From contig NZ_JARVKV010000028.1 in assembly GCF_029813835.1 (NCBI RefSeq), positions 1 to 64,000 of the forward strand: a stretch of 64,000 nucleotides of DNA, written 5' to 3'. The position numbers and the translations under genes were made by a program. Positions 32,127-41,244 of the stretch are shown here, one piece after another. The notes under the pieces were generated by a model, which was given only the letters and a program-made list of their open reading frames with translations, ran no database searches and was not told the DNA's origin. Position 1 is the stretch's first letter, and every line of letters begins with the position of its first letter. This stretch comes from Streptomyces sp. DH37. GTDB lineage: Bacteria > Actinomycetota > Actinomycetes > Streptomycetales > Streptomycetaceae.

Positions 32127-34394
32127 GTGCCCGCGCTGGAAGAGAACCCGCAAGACCCCCTGACGGAACCGCTGAGGAAGGTGCTCGGCGGCACCACCGC
32201 GAAGGTGATGGCCGAGCACCTCGGCCTGCGCACCGTCGGCGACCTGCTGCACCACTACCCGCGGCGGTACGCCGAGCGCGGTGAGCTGACCCGGCTCGCC
32301 GACCTGCCGCTGGACGAGCACGTCACCGTCGTCGCCCAGGTCGCCGACTCCCGGGTGCTCACCTTCAACCACGGGCGCGGCAAGCGCCTGGAGGTCACCC
32401 TCACCGACGGCAGCGGCCGCCTCCAGCTGGTCTTCTTCGGCAAGACCGTCCACCACCACCACAGGGAGCTGCTGCCCGGCCGCCGCGGGATGTTCGCCGG
32501 CAAGGTCGGGGTGTTCAACCGGAAGCTCCAGCTCTCCCACCCCGCCTACGAGCTGCTGGGCGCCGACAGCGGGGCGGACGCGGTGGACGCCTTCGCGGGC
32601 AGGCTCATGCCGATCTACCCGGCGTGCAAGCAGCTGGAGTCGTGGAAGATCGCCAAGGCCGTCACCACCGTCGTGGAGTCCCTGCGGGCCACCGGCTGGG
32701 CCGGCGTCGCCGACCCGCTGCCCGCCGCGCTGCGCGCCGAACGCGGTCTGCCGACGCTGCCGGAGGCGCTGGAGAAGGTCCACCGGCCGCGCACCAAGGC
32801 GGACGTGGAGCTGGCGCGGGCCCGGCTGAAGTGGGACGAGGCGTTCGTCCTCCAGGTCGCCCTGGCCCGCCGCCGGCTGGCCGAGGGCCAGCTGCCGGCC
32901 GTGGCGCGCAAGCCGCGCGAGGGCGGGCTGCTGGACGCCTTCGACGCCCGGCTGCCGTTCACGCTCACCGACGGCCAGCGCGCCGTCAGCCGGGAGATCT
33001 TCGACGACCTGGCCACCGAGCACCCCATGCACCGGCTGCTCCAGGGCGAGGTCGGCTCCGGCAAGACGCTGGTGGCGCTGCGGGCCATGCTCGCGGTGGT
33101 GGACTCCGGCGGACAGGCCGCGATGCTCGCCCCCACCGAGGTGCTGGCTCAGCAGCACCACCGCTCCATCACCGAGATGATGGGCGAGCTGGCCGAGGGC
33201 GGCATGCTCGGCGGCGCCGAGCAGGGCACCAAGGTGGTGCTGCTCACCGGGTCCATGGGGGCCGCCGCCCGCCGCCGGGCGCTGCTGGACCTGGCCACCG
33301 GGGAGGCCGGGATCGTCGTCGGCACCCACGCCCTGATCGAGGACAGGGTCCGGTTCCACGACCTGGGCCTGGTCGTGGTGGACGAGCAGCACCGCTTCGG
33401 GGTGGAGCAGCGCGACGCCCTGCGCTCCAAGGGCGAGCAGCCCCCGCACCTGCTGGTGATGACCGCCACCCCCATCCCGCGCACGGTCGCGATGACGGTC
33501 TTCGGCGATCTGGAGACCTCCGTGCTCGACCAGCTCCCGGCCGGGCGCTCGCCCATCGCCAGCCATGTGGTCCCCGCCGCGGAGAAGCCCCACTTCCTCG
33601 CCCGCGCCTGGGAGCGGGTGCGCGAGGAGGTGTCGGCCGGGCACCAGGCGTACGTGGTCTGCCCGCGCATCGGCGACGAGGAGGAGCCCGCGGGCGCCCG
33701 GAGGAACGGCGGGGGCGGCGGTGAGGACGGCGGGGACGGCGGCGGGGACGGCGAGGGCGCCGGCGGGGACGGCGAGCGCCGCCCCCCGCTGGCCGTCCTC
33801 GACGTCGCCGGGCAGCTCGCCGACGGCCCCCTCCAGAGCCTGCGGGTGGCGGCGCTGCACGGCCGCATGCAGCCGGACGCCAAGGACGAGGTGATGCGCC
33901 GCTTCACCGCGGGCGAGCTGGACGTCCTGGTCGCCACGACCGTCATCGAGGTCGGCGTGAACGTGCCGAACGCCACCGTGATGGTGATCATGGACGCGGA
34001 CCGCTTCGGCGTCTCCCAGCTCCACCAGCTGCGCGGCCGGGTGGGACGCGGCAGCGCGCCGGGACTGTGCCTGCTGGTGAGCGAGGCCCCCGAGGGCAGT
34101 CCCGCCCGCGCCCGGCTGGGGGCGGTCGCCGCGACGCTGGACGGCTTCGAGCTGTCCCGCATCGACCTGGAGCAGCGCCGCGAGGGCGACGTACTGGGCC
34201 AGGCCCAGTCCGGCACCAGGTCGTCCCTGCGGATGCTCGCCGTCATCGACGACGAGGAGGTCATCGTGGCCGCCCGGGCGGCGGCGACCGAGATCGTCGC
34301 CGCCGACCCCGAGCTGGAGGGCCTGCCCGAGCTGCGCGCGGCCCTGGACGCCCTGCTGGACGCCGAGCGCGAGGAGTACCTGGAGAAGGGCTGA
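32127..34394 (+). CDS. recG: ATP-dependent DNA helicase RecG
   Basis: A 755-residue branch-migration helicase acting on stalled forks and Holliday junctions. An N-terminal wedge/OB domain precedes helicase motifs: Walker A GEVGSGKTLVAL (about 307-318), DEQH (about 418-421) and the TRG-region GRVGRGSAPGLCLL. A low-complexity Gly/Asp/Glu insert (about residues 523-553, encoded by GGCGGGGACGGC-type repeats) interrupts the second helicase domain. GTG 32127 is chosen; GTG 32109 is possible. Neither has a good ribosome site. Confidence 0.94.
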   Translation: MPALEENPQDPLTEPLRKVLGGTTAKVMAEHLGLRTVGDLLHHYPRRYAERGELTRLADLPLDEHVTVVAQVADSRVLTFNHGRGKRLEVTLTDGSGRLQLVFFGKTVHHHHRELLPGRRGMFAGKVGVFNRKLQLSHPAYELLGADSGADAVDAFAGRLMPIYPACKQLESWKIAKAVTTVVESLRATGWAGVADPLPAALRAERGLPTLPEALEKVHRPRTKADVELARARLKWDEAFVLQVALARRRLAEGQLPAVARKPREGGLLDAFDARLPFTLTDGQRAVSREIFDDLATEHPMHRLLQGEVGSGKTLVALRAMLAVVDSGGQAAMLAPTEVLAQQHHRSITEMMGELAEGGMLGGAEQGTKVVLLTGSMGAAARRRALLDLATGEAGIVVGTHALIEDRVRFHDLGLVVVDEQHRFGVEQRDALRSKGEQPPHLLVMTATPIPRTVAMTVFGDLETSVLDQLPAGRSPIASHVVPAAEKPHFLARAWERVREEVSAGHQAYVVCPRIGDEEEPAGARRNGGGGGEDGGDGGGDGEGAGGDGERRPPLAVLDVAGQLADGPLQSLRVAALHGRMQPDAKDEVMRRFTAGELDVLVATTVIEVGVNVPNATVMVIMDADRFGVSQLHQLRGRVGRGSAPGLCLLVSEAPEGSPARARLGAVAATLDGFELSRIDLEQRREGDVLGQAQSGTRSSLRMLAVIDDEEVIVAARAAATEIVAADPELEGLPELRAALDALLDAEREEYLEKG

Positions 34395-34432
34395 CCGCCG
34401 GGACGCCGGACGCCACCGCCGGCGGCGGGACC

Positions 34433-34487
34433 CTCCGGTGACGGGCCTCCGGTGACGGCCCTCCGGTGTCGGCCCTCCGGTGACGAT
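34433..34487. repeat. Four tandem copies of a 14-bp unit between recG and rsmD
   Basis: CTCCGGTG recurs exactly every 14 bases at 34433, 34447, 34461 and 34475, in the unit CTCCGGTGACGGCC with minor changes. It is non-coding and could vary in copy number between strains. Confidence 0.8.
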
Positions 34488-34622
34488 GGCCGCGCCGCCC
34501 ACCCCGGCCGGGAGGGACGGGGCGGCGGGCCGAAGCCCCCGGGCCCGCCTATCGTGGTGGGCGGCGGCCCGCCGGGCCGCCGCCCAGCGCCCCTGCCCGA
34601 GCACCCTGGAGACGGTGAAGCG

Positions 34623-35216
34623 ATGACCCGCGTGATCGCCGGAGCGGCCGGCGGACGACGGCTGGCGGTGCCGCCCGGCCAGGGCACCCGCCCGACCTCC
34701 GACCGGGCGCGCGAGGGCCTGTTCTCCACCTGGGAGTCGCTGCTCGGCCCGCTGGAGGGCCTGCGGGTGCTGGACCTGTACGGGGGCTCGGGCGCGGTCG
34801 GCCTGGAGGCGCTCTCGCGCGGCGCCGCGCACGTCCTGCTGGTCGAGTCCGACGTCCGGGCCGTGCGCACCATCCGGCAGAACGTCCGCGGTCTCGGCCT
34901 GCCCGGCGCCGAGGTACGGGCCGGCCGGGCCGAGCAGCTGGTGCGCGCGGAGGCTCCCGGGGAGCCGTACGACGTGGTCTTCCTCGATCCGCCGTACGCC
35001 GTCGGGGACCACGAACTGCGCGAGATCCTTCTCACACTCCGGGCCCGGGGCTGGCTCACGGGCGGAGCCCTCGCCACCGTGGAACGCAGCACCAGAGGCG
35101 GCGAATTCCGCTGGCCCGCCGGTTTCGAGGGGCTGCGGTCCCGCCGCTACGGCGAGGGCACGCTTTGGTACGGTCGCGCCGCCGAAGAAGCCGAAGAGGT
35201 CACCGACGCGTCATGA
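34623..35216 (+). CDS. rsmD: 16S rRNA (guanine966-N2)-methyltransferase
   Basis: A 197-residue SAM-dependent methyltransferase. SAM-binding VLDLYGGSGAVGLEALSRG and the catalytic DPPY (VVFLDPPYAVGD) are clear, with the RsmD hallmark TRPTSDRAREGLFS. It modifies G966 of 16S rRNA. ATG 34623 (MTRVIAGAAGGRRL) fits the family start. It is paired with coaD, as in many bacteria. Confidence 0.94.
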   Translation: MTRVIAGAAGGRRLAVPPGQGTRPTSDRAREGLFSTWESLLGPLEGLRVLDLYGGSGAVGLEALSRGAAHVLLVESDVRAVRTIRQNVRGLGLPGAEVRAGRAEQLVRAEAPGEPYDVVFLDPPYAVGDHELREILLTLRARGWLTGGALATVERSTRGGEFRWPAGFEGLRSRRYGEGTLWYGRAAEEAEEVTDAS

Positions 35217-35242
35217 CCCGTACGGAGAGCGAGGAAACGCCA

Positions 35243-35722
35243 GTGCGCCGCGCCGTCTGTCCGGGGTCCTTCGACCCCATCACCAACGGACACCTCGACA
35301 TCATCTCCCGCGCCTCCAGGCTCTACGACGAGGTGTACGTCGCGGTGATGATCAACAAGTCGAAGCAGGGCCTGTTCACCGTCGACGAGCGCATCGACCT
35401 GATCCACCGGGTCACCGCCGAGTACGGCAACGTGCGGGTCGAGGCCTTCCACGGCCTCCTGGTGGACTTCTGCAAGCAGCGCGAGATCCCGGCCATCGTC
35501 AAGGGCCTGCGGGCGGTCAGCGACTTCGACTACGAACTCCAGATGGCCCAGATGAACAACGGGCTCTCCGGCGTGGAGACGCTGTTCGTACCGACCAACC
35601 CCACCTACAGCTTCCTCTCCTCCAGCCTGGTCAAGGAGGTCGCGGCCTGGGGCGGCGACGTCTCCCACCTGGTGCCGCCCGTCGTGCTGGAGGCCCTGCG
35701 CGGGCGCCTGACCCGCCGCTGA
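35243..35722 (+). CDS. coaD: Phosphopantetheine adenylyltransferase
   Basis: A 159-residue nucleotidyltransferase of coenzyme A synthesis. The motifs GSFDPITNGHLDII and NPTYSFLSSSLVKEVA (ISSTxIR-like) are diagnostic. GTG 35243 has GAGGA 7 bases upstream and gives the standard family length; an ATG at 35213 would overlap rsmD and add ten residues. Probably cotranscribed with rsmD. Confidence 0.96.
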   Translation: MRRAVCPGSFDPITNGHLDIISRASRLYDEVYVAVMINKSKQGLFTVDERIDLIHRVTAEYGNVRVEAFHGLLVDFCKQREIPAIVKGLRAVSDFDYELQMAQMNNGLSGVETLFVPTNPTYSFLSSSLVKEVAAWGGDVSHLVPPVVLEALRGRLTRR

Positions 35723-35827
35723 GGCCCGCCCCCGGCGACCCGGCCCCGGGCGCGCCCCGCGCGCCCGCCCCGGCCGGTTCCGGCATCCGGTGTCGCACCG
35801 GCGGCCGCTGCCCGTACAGTCGCTCCC

Positions 35828-36982
35828 GTGGACGTACAGCAGAAACTCGACGACATCGTCGCGGCGGTCGAAGGCGCACGCTCCATGCCCATGTCGGCCT
35901 CCTGCGTGGTCAACCGCGCGGAGCTGCTGGGCATGCTGGAGGAGGTGCGGCAGGCGCTGCCCGGCTCGCTCGCCCAGGCCCGGGAGCTGATCGGCGACCG
36001 GGAGCAGATGATCGCCGAGGCCCGGCAGGAGGCCCAGCGGATCATCGACTCCGCGCAGGCCGAACGCGGCTCGCTGGTCTCCGGCACCGAGGTCGCCCGC
36101 CGCGCGCAGGTGGAGGCCGACCGCATCCTGGCCCAGGCGCGGCAGGAGGCCGAGGAGATCCGCGCCGAGGCCGACGACTACGTCGACAGCAAGCTCGCCA
36201 ACTTCGAGGTCGTGCTGAGCAAGACCATCGGGTCGGTCGACCGGGGGCGGGAGAAGCTCCTGGGCCGCGGCCCGGGCGCCGACCCCTACGGCCGGGACGG
36301 CGACGAGGACATCCCGGAGCGCTCCGCCGACCCCGCCGAGCTGCGGGAGCGCGCCGACGCGTACGTGGAGACCCAGTTCCGGGCCTTCGAGGCGGTCCTC
36401 ACCAAGACCCTGGAGGCGGTCGGGCGCGGCCGCCAGAAGCTCACCGGCCACCAGCCCACCGACGATCTGGGCGCCCACCTGGCGGCCCAGGACGAGCACG
36501 GGCAGCAGCAGAGCGACGCCGACTACCTCGCCGACCTCGCCGCCGTCGCCCAGGAGCCCCGGACACCCCAGGCGCCCCGGGTCCACGCCGCCCCCGTGGA
36601 GCCGCCGCAGCCCGCGTACGAGCCCCAGCCGCAGCAGGACCCGTACGCCTACCAGCACCAGCAGGGGGGCTACGGCTACCCGCAGGAGTACGGGCAGCCG
36701 CCGCAGCAGGACCCGTACGCCTACCAGCCCGCGCAGCAGGCCCAGCAGCCCGCGTACGAGCCCCGGCACCAGCAGGGGGGCTACGGCTACCCGCAGGAGT
36801 ACGGGCAGCCGCCGCAGCAGGACCCGTACGCCTACCAGCAGGGCGGCCGGACCCCCGTCCCCGCGCCGCCGCCGTACCAGCCCCAGCAGGCCCAGCAGCC
36901 CACCGCGCTGGACGAGACCAGCTTCTTCGACACCAGCATGATCGACATGGAGCAGCTGCGGCAGTACGAGCAGGGCCGTTAG
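35828..36982 (+). CDS. Coiled-coil protein with Gln/Tyr/Pro-rich repeat tail
   Basis: A 384-residue protein. Residues about 20-210 form long charged coiled coils (AREQMIAEARQEAQRI-type heptads) resembling DivIVA-like or ATP-synthase-b-like proteins; the rest is a low-complexity tail with two near-identical QGGYGYPQEYGQPP blocks, ending TSFFDTSMIDMEQLRQYEQ. A cell-wall or polar-growth role is possible by analogy only. The start is GTG 35828, seven bases after TACAGT, so probably leaderless. A homologue occupies this place next to coaD in other Streptomyces as I recall. Confidence 0.75.
   Translation: MDVQQKLDDIVAAVEGARSMPMSASCVVNRAELLGMLEEVRQALPGSLAQARELIGDREQMIAEARQEAQRIIDSAQAERGSLVSGTEVARRAQVEADRILAQARQEAEEIRAEADDYVDSKLANFEVVLSKTIGSVDRGREKLLGRGPGADPYGRDGDEDIPERSADPAELRERADAYVETQFRAFEAVLTKTLEAVGRGRQKLTGHQPTDDLGAHLAAQDEHGQQQSDADYLADLAAVAQEPRTPQAPRVHAAPVEPPQPAYEPQPQQDPYAYQHQQGGYGYPQEYGQPPQQDPYAYQPAQQAQQPAYEPRHQQGGYGYPQEYGQPPQQDPYAYQQGGRTPVPAPPPYQPQQAQQPTALDETSFFDTSMIDMEQLRQYEQGR
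36656..36838 (+). repeat. Direct repeat of about 72 bp in the coiled-coil gene tail
   Basis: The block 36656-36727 recurs at 36767-36838, 111 bases further on, essentially unchanged. It encodes HQQGGYGYPQEYGQPPQQ and DPYAYQ. Confidence 0.8.
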
Positions 36983-37119
36983 CCCGGCGGGCTCCGGGCC
37001 GGCCCGGAGCCCGGTCGGCCCCGATTGGGACCGGAGCGGCCGGTCCAGTATCCTGGCCATTCGGTCGTGGCCCGCCCGCGACGTTCGGCTGCCCAGGACG
37101 CAGGAATCGGAGTCAGCCG

Positions 37120-37779
37120 GTGTCAGACCGTAGAAAGCAGGAAGCCCTGAACGCCCCCCTCGACCCCCGTTCCCCCCTCGTGCTCGACACGCGCGAGCTG
37201 GGGCGCCGTCCGGGTGCGCTCAAGGAGTCCTCCCGCACGATTCCGGCTCCCAGGGACCTCGGCGTCGAGGTCATCGGGGTGCCGGAGGGCGCGCCCATGG
37301 AACTCGACTTCCGCCTGGAGTCGGTCATGGAGGGAGTGCTCGTCACGGGCACCGTCCGTGCGCCGCTGAGGGGGGAGTGCGTAAGGTGTCTGGAGCCGCT
37401 GGAGCAGGAGTGCGAGGCGGACTTCCAGGAGATGTTCTCCTACCCCGACGCCGACGACCGGAGCCGCTTCGCGGACACCGGCGACGACGCCGAGGACGAG
37501 GAGACGTTCCGACTCGAGGGCGACCTGCTCGACCTCGAGCCCGTGCTGCGTGACGCGGTGGTGCTGTCACTGCCGCTGCAGCCGGTGTGCCAGGAGGACT
37601 GTCCCGGACTCTGCCCCCGCTGCGGGGCGAGGCTCGCGGACGACCCCGGGCACGACCACAACGAGGCCGTCGACATCCGGTGGGCGGCTCTCGAAGGACT
37701 CGCCGGCACCATCCGGGACGGCGAGAAGGACGAAGACAACGCACCCCGGCCCGCCGGGGACGATCCACAGGAGAAATAG
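37120..37779 (+). CDS. YceD/DUF177 zinc-cysteine protein
   Basis: A 219-residue DUF177 protein with cysteine pairs CVRC and CQEDCPGLCPRCG typical of the family, which is nearly always encoded directly before rpmF. It is implicated in 23S rRNA metabolism in other organisms. GTG 37120 lies about 8 bases after CGGAG. rpmF starts two bases after its stop, so coupling is likely. Confidence 0.92.
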   Translation: MSDRRKQEALNAPLDPRSPLVLDTRELGRRPGALKESSRTIPAPRDLGVEVIGVPEGAPMELDFRLESVMEGVLVTGTVRAPLRGECVRCLEPLEQECEADFQEMFSYPDADDRSRFADTGDDAEDEETFRLEGDLLDLEPVLRDAVVLSLPLQPVCQEDCPGLCPRCGARLADDPGHDHNEAVDIRWAALEGLAGTIRDGEKDEDNAPRPAGDDPQEK

Positions 37780-37781
37780 CC

Positions 37782-37955
37782 GTGGCTGTTCCGAAGCGGA
37801 AGATGTCGCGCAGCAACACGCGCCACCGCCGGTCGCAGTGGAAGGCTGCGGTCCCGACCCTGGTGAAGTGCGAGCGCTGCCAGGAGCCCCGTCAGCAGCA
37901 CATCGCCTGCCCGAACTGCGGCACCTACAACCGCCGCCAGGTCCTCGAGGTCTGA
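37782..37955 (+). CDS. rpmF: 50S ribosomal protein L32
   Basis: A 57-residue L32 beginning AVPKRKMSRSNTRHRRSQWK, with zinc ribbon CERC/CPNC. GTG 37782 with AGGAG 8 bases upstream. It lies between DUF177 and rnc, the conserved actinobacterial order. Confidence 0.97.
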   Translation: MAVPKRKMSRSNTRHRRSQWKAAVPTLVKCERCQEPRQQHIACPNCGTYNRRQVLEV

Positions 37956-37974
37956 TCGGCTGGTGACGGGCTCC

Positions 37975-38775
37975 ATGTCAGACGCCACTACGCCCGGAAG
38001 CTCCCCCCGCAAAGGCGGGGGTGAAACGGCGCAGAGGGCGGGTCTGGTGGACGCGGCCTCGTCCCACACGCTTCTGGAAGGGCGGCTCGGGTACCAACTC
38101 GAGTCCGCCCTTCTGACGCGTGCGCTGACGCACCGCAGCTACGCGTACGAGAACGGCGGACTGCCCACCAACGAGCGCCTGGAGTTCCTGGGGGACTCCG
38201 TCCTGGGCCTGGTGGTCACCGACACCCTCTACCGCACCCACCCCGACCTGCCCGAGGGGCAGCTCGCCAAACTGCGCGCGGCCGTGGTCAACTCCCGCGC
38301 CCTGGCCGGGGTCGCCCGCGATCTCGACCTGGGCGCCTTCATCCGGCTCGGCCGGGGCGAGGAGGGCACGGGCGGCCGGAACAAGGCGTCGATCCTCGCC
38401 GACACCCTGGAGGCCGTGATCGGCGCGGTCTACCTCGACCGGGGGCTGGAGGCGGCCAGCGAGCTGGTGCACCGCCTCTTCGACCCGCTGATCGAGGAGT
38501 CCTCCAACCTCGGCGCCGGGCTGGACTGGAAGACCAGCCTCCAGGAACTGACCGCGGCCGAGGGGCTGGGCGTTCCGGAGTACCTGGTCAGCGAGACCGG
38601 CCCCGACCACGAGAAGACCTTCACGGCTGCCGCCCGCGTCGGTGGTGTCGCGTACGGCACCGGCACCGGCCGCAGCAAGAAGGAAGCCGAGCAGCAGGCG
38701 GCGGAGGCCGCCTGGCGCGCGATCCGGACCGCCGCCGACCAGCGGGACGGCCAGGCCGCCGAGAAGGTGTCCTGA
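37975..38775 (+). CDS. rnc: Ribonuclease III (AbsB)
   Basis: A 266-residue double-stranded-RNA endonuclease. The RNase III signature NERLEFLGDSVLGLVV is near residue 67, and a C-terminal dsRNA-binding domain runs from DWKTSLQELTAAEG to GTGRSKKEAEQQAA. In Streptomyces this gene is also called absB and affects antibiotic production. ATG 37975 is preferred; GTG 37963 is in frame upstream. Confidence 0.96.
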   Translation: MSDATTPGSSPRKGGGETAQRAGLVDAASSHTLLEGRLGYQLESALLTRALTHRSYAYENGGLPTNERLEFLGDSVLGLVVTDTLYRTHPDLPEGQLAKLRAAVVNSRALAGVARDLDLGAFIRLGRGEEGTGGRNKASILADTLEAVIGAVYLDRGLEAASELVHRLFDPLIEESSNLGAGLDWKTSLQELTAAEGLGVPEYLVSETGPDHEKTFTAAARVGGVAYGTGTGRSKKEAEQQAAEAAWRAIRTAADQRDGQAAEKVS

Positions 38776-38903
38776 CCCGCTTCCGCGATCCGCCGCACAC
38801 CTTCCGTCCACCCGCCCGGAATCCGGGCGGGTGGGCGCGTCGTTCCACCAGTGTCCGCACCCCCCCGCGCCGTCCCCGGGGACCCGTTGACGAGGAGCCG
38901 TCG

Positions 38904-39764
38904 TTGCCAGAGCTGCCCGAGGTCGAGGTCGTCCGGCGCGGACTGGAGCGCTGGGTCGGCGGCCGGACCGTCGCCGAGACGGAGGTGCTGCACCCCCGCG
39001 CGATCCGCCGCCACCTCGCCGGTGCGGCCGACTTCGCCGACCGGCTGCGCGGCGCGCGCGTCGGCACCCCCCGGCGCCGCGGCAAGTACCTGTGGCTGCC
39101 GCTGGAGGGCACCGGCCACTGCGTCCTGGCCCACCTCGGCATGAGCGGACAGCTCCTCGTCCAGCCGCACGGCGCCCCGGACGAGAAGCACCTGCGCGTG
39201 CGCGTCCGCTTCGCGGACACCGAGGGCACCGAACTGCGCTTCGTCGACCAGCGCACCTTTGGCGGGCTGTCGCTGCACCCCGTCACCCCCGACGGACTGC
39301 CCGACGTGGTGGCCCACATCGCCCGCGACCCGCTGGACCCGGCCTTCGACGAGACGGCCTTCCACACGGCCCTGCGCCGCCGCCGCAGCACGGTCAAGCG
39401 CGCGCTGCTGGACCAGTCGCTGATCAGCGGGGTCGGCAACATCTACGCGGACGAGGCGCTGTGGCGCTCCCGGCTGCACTACGACCGCCCCACCGCCACC
39501 CTCACCCGTCCGCGCACCACCGAACTCCTCGGCCACGTCCGCGACGTGATGAACGCCGCCCTCGCGGTCGGCGGCACCAGCTTCGACAGCCTGTACGTCA
39601 ACGTCAACGGCGAGTCGGGCTACTTCGAGCGCTCCCTGGACGCCTACGGGCGCGAGGGCCGGCCCTGCCGCCGCTGCGCCACCCCGCTGCGCCGCAGCCC
39701 CTGGATGAACCGCTCCAGCTACTTCTGCCCGCGCTGCCAGCGCCCGCCCCGCCCGGCGCGCTGA
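38904..39764 (+). CDS. mutM: Formamidopyrimidine-DNA glycosylase
   Basis: A 286-residue Fpg/MutM. After Met removal the catalytic Pro2-Glu3 of PELPEVEVVRRGL are exposed; RRRGKYL carries the conserved lysine. The C-terminal zinc finger is CRRC...CPRC. It removes 8-oxoguanine. The start is a rare TTG at 38904, fixed by the invariant N-terminus and GAGGAG 6 bases upstream. Confidence 0.96.
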   Translation: MPELPEVEVVRRGLERWVGGRTVAETEVLHPRAIRRHLAGAADFADRLRGARVGTPRRRGKYLWLPLEGTGHCVLAHLGMSGQLLVQPHGAPDEKHLRVRVRFADTEGTELRFVDQRTFGGLSLHPVTPDGLPDVVAHIARDPLDPAFDETAFHTALRRRRSTVKRALLDQSLISGVGNIYADEALWRSRLHYDRPTATLTRPRTTELLGHVRDVMNAALAVGGTSFDSLYVNVNGESGYFERSLDAYGREGRPCRRCATPLRRSPWMNRSSYFCPRCQRPPRPAR

Positions 39765-39767
39765 GCG

Positions 39768-39797
39768 CGCCCGCCGCCGGGAGCGGGGCGGCGGGCG
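39768..39797. terminator. Bidirectional terminator between mutM and the CAP-domain gene
   Basis: An 11-bp perfect stem (39768-39778 with 39787-39797) directly after mutM, in a convergent spacer. Confidence 0.7.
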
Positions 39798-39813
39798 TCC
39801 GGCCGGGAGGCGG

Positions 39814-40755
39814 TCAGAAGCCGAAGTTCTGCGTCCACCACGGGCCGCCCTCGGCGAAGTGCGCGCCCACGCCCAGGGTCCGGTAGTCGCAGTTGAGGAT
39901 GTTGGCGCGGTGGCCGGGGCTGTCCATCCAGGCGTCCATCACCGACTGGGCGTTCGCCTGGCCGCGGGCTATGTTCTCGCCGCCGAGGTTGTCGATGCCC
40001 GCCGCCTCGGCGCGGTCCCAGGGGGTGTCGCCGTCGGGGCCGGTGTGGGAGAAGAAGCCCTGGGCGGCCATGTCCCGGCTGAACTCCCCGGCCAGTTCGG
40101 CCAGTTCGGGATCGGCGGTGACCGGCCGGCAGCCGGCCTTGGCCCGCTCCAGGTTGACCAGCCTCAGCACCTCGGCCTCGGCGGCCGTCTCCTCGTCGGG
40201 GGAGGGGGAGCCCGGGGCCGTGGGCCTGTGGGAGGAGGCGGGGGGCTCGCTCGGGGCGCCGGGGGTTCCGGAGGACTCGCGGGGGGTGTCGTTCCCGCCG
40301 GCCGGGGGCGTACTGCTGTGCGACGGGGTCGGCTCGGCCGGCTTCCCGGACGGTGTGGCGTCCGGCTTCTCCGGGCCGGGACCGCGCGGGGATTCGGCGC
40401 CGGGCGAGGTGGTGCGGCCGTCGCCGCGGCTGGCGGTGGAGCCGTCGCCGCGGTCGTCCGGGGCGGGCGGCGTCACCGCGCCCTGGGTCTGCAGGTCCGA
40501 CAGGCCGCCGCCCGGGGTCACGCCGGAGGGAGGGGCGAATCCACCGACGGTGTAGTCGCCGTTCGGGCCGGGGAGCAGTCCCGAGGCCACCGCCACGGCG
40601 CCCATCGCCATCGCTGCCGAGGCCCCGAGGAGGCCGGTGCGGACGGGAGCGGCGCTCCGCTTGCGGTGCGGGCCGCGGTGGCGCCCGCCCGCCGCGCGGC
40701 TCGGTGTGACGGGGGCCGGAGCGGGAACCGGTTCGGCGCGGCGGTGGCGTCCCAT
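39814..40755 (-). CDS. Secreted CAP/SCP-domain protein
   Basis: A 313-residue protein. A basic N-terminus and one hydrophobic segment (about 41-62, TGLLGASAAMAMGAVAVASGLL) suggest a signal or anchor, followed by a 120-residue Pro/Ser/Thr linker. The C-terminal CAP domain has VLRLVNLERAKAGCRPV, FFSHTGPDGDTPWDRA, GENIARG and MDSPGHRANILNCDYRTLGVG, as in bacterial CAP proteins. The biochemical role is unknown; an extracellular location is inferred. Start ATG 40755. Confidence 0.88.
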   Translation of the reverse strand: MGRHRRAEPVPAPAPVTPSRAAGGRHRGPHRKRSAAPVRTGLLGASAAMAMGAVAVASGLLPGPNGDYTVGGFAPPSGVTPGGGLSDLQTQGAVTPPAPDDRGDGSTASRGDGRTTSPGAESPRGPGPEKPDATPSGKPAEPTPSHSSTPPAGGNDTPRESSGTPGAPSEPPASSHRPTAPGSPSPDEETAAEAEVLRLVNLERAKAGCRPVTADPELAELAGEFSRDMAAQGFFSHTGPDGDTPWDRAEAAGIDNLGGENIARGQANAQSVMDAWMDSPGHRANILNCDYRTLGVGAHFAEGGPWWTQNFGF

Positions 40756-40926
40756 CTGCTGCAGTCCTCACGTGATCGGCGTCACTTATGTCACTCGAAA
40801 GAGTGAGACCCGTTGCGGCGTGACTGTACGGCATCCCCGGGAGGCGGAGGAGCGAACAGCGGAAACGTGAGCGGGAAGGGGCGTGGGGTGTGTGGCAGCG
40901 GCGTGCGTCCGGATAGCGTGCGCCTC

Positions 40927-41244
40927 ATGGGTACGGAGACGGAGGGCGCCGGTGAGGGCGCGGCCGGGGAGGCCGTACGGATGACGGCCTGGGTGCGCGG
41001 GCGGGTGCAGGGGGTCGGTTTCCGCTGGTTCACCCGGGCCAGCGCGCTGCGGATCGGCGGACTGGAGGGTTTCGCGCTCAATCTCGGCGACGGCCGGGTG
41101 CAGGTGGTCGCCGAGGGGCCGCGGGAGCGCTGCGAACAGCTGCTGGAGTGGCTCCGTACGGGTGACACGCCGGGCCGGGTGGAGGGTGTGACCGAGATCT
41201 GGGGTCCGCCGCGCGGGGGCTACGAGGGCTTCGCGATCCGATGA
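40927..41244 (+). CDS. acyP: Acylphosphatase
   Basis: A 105-residue acylphosphatase hydrolysing carboxyl-phosphate bonds. The signature GRVQGVGFRWFTRASALRIGGLEGFALNLGDGRV contains the catalytic Arg and Asn. Two starts are plausible: ATG 40927, with TAGCGT seven bases upstream (leaderless), and ATG 40981, with GGGGAGG 8 bases upstream and an 87-residue product. The first is kept because the residues just before the domain look family-like. Confidence 0.88.
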   Translation: MGTETEGAGEGAAGEAVRMTAWVRGRVQGVGFRWFTRASALRIGGLEGFALNLGDGRVQVVAEGPRERCEQLLEWLRTGDTPGRVEGVTEIWGPPRGGYEGFAIR

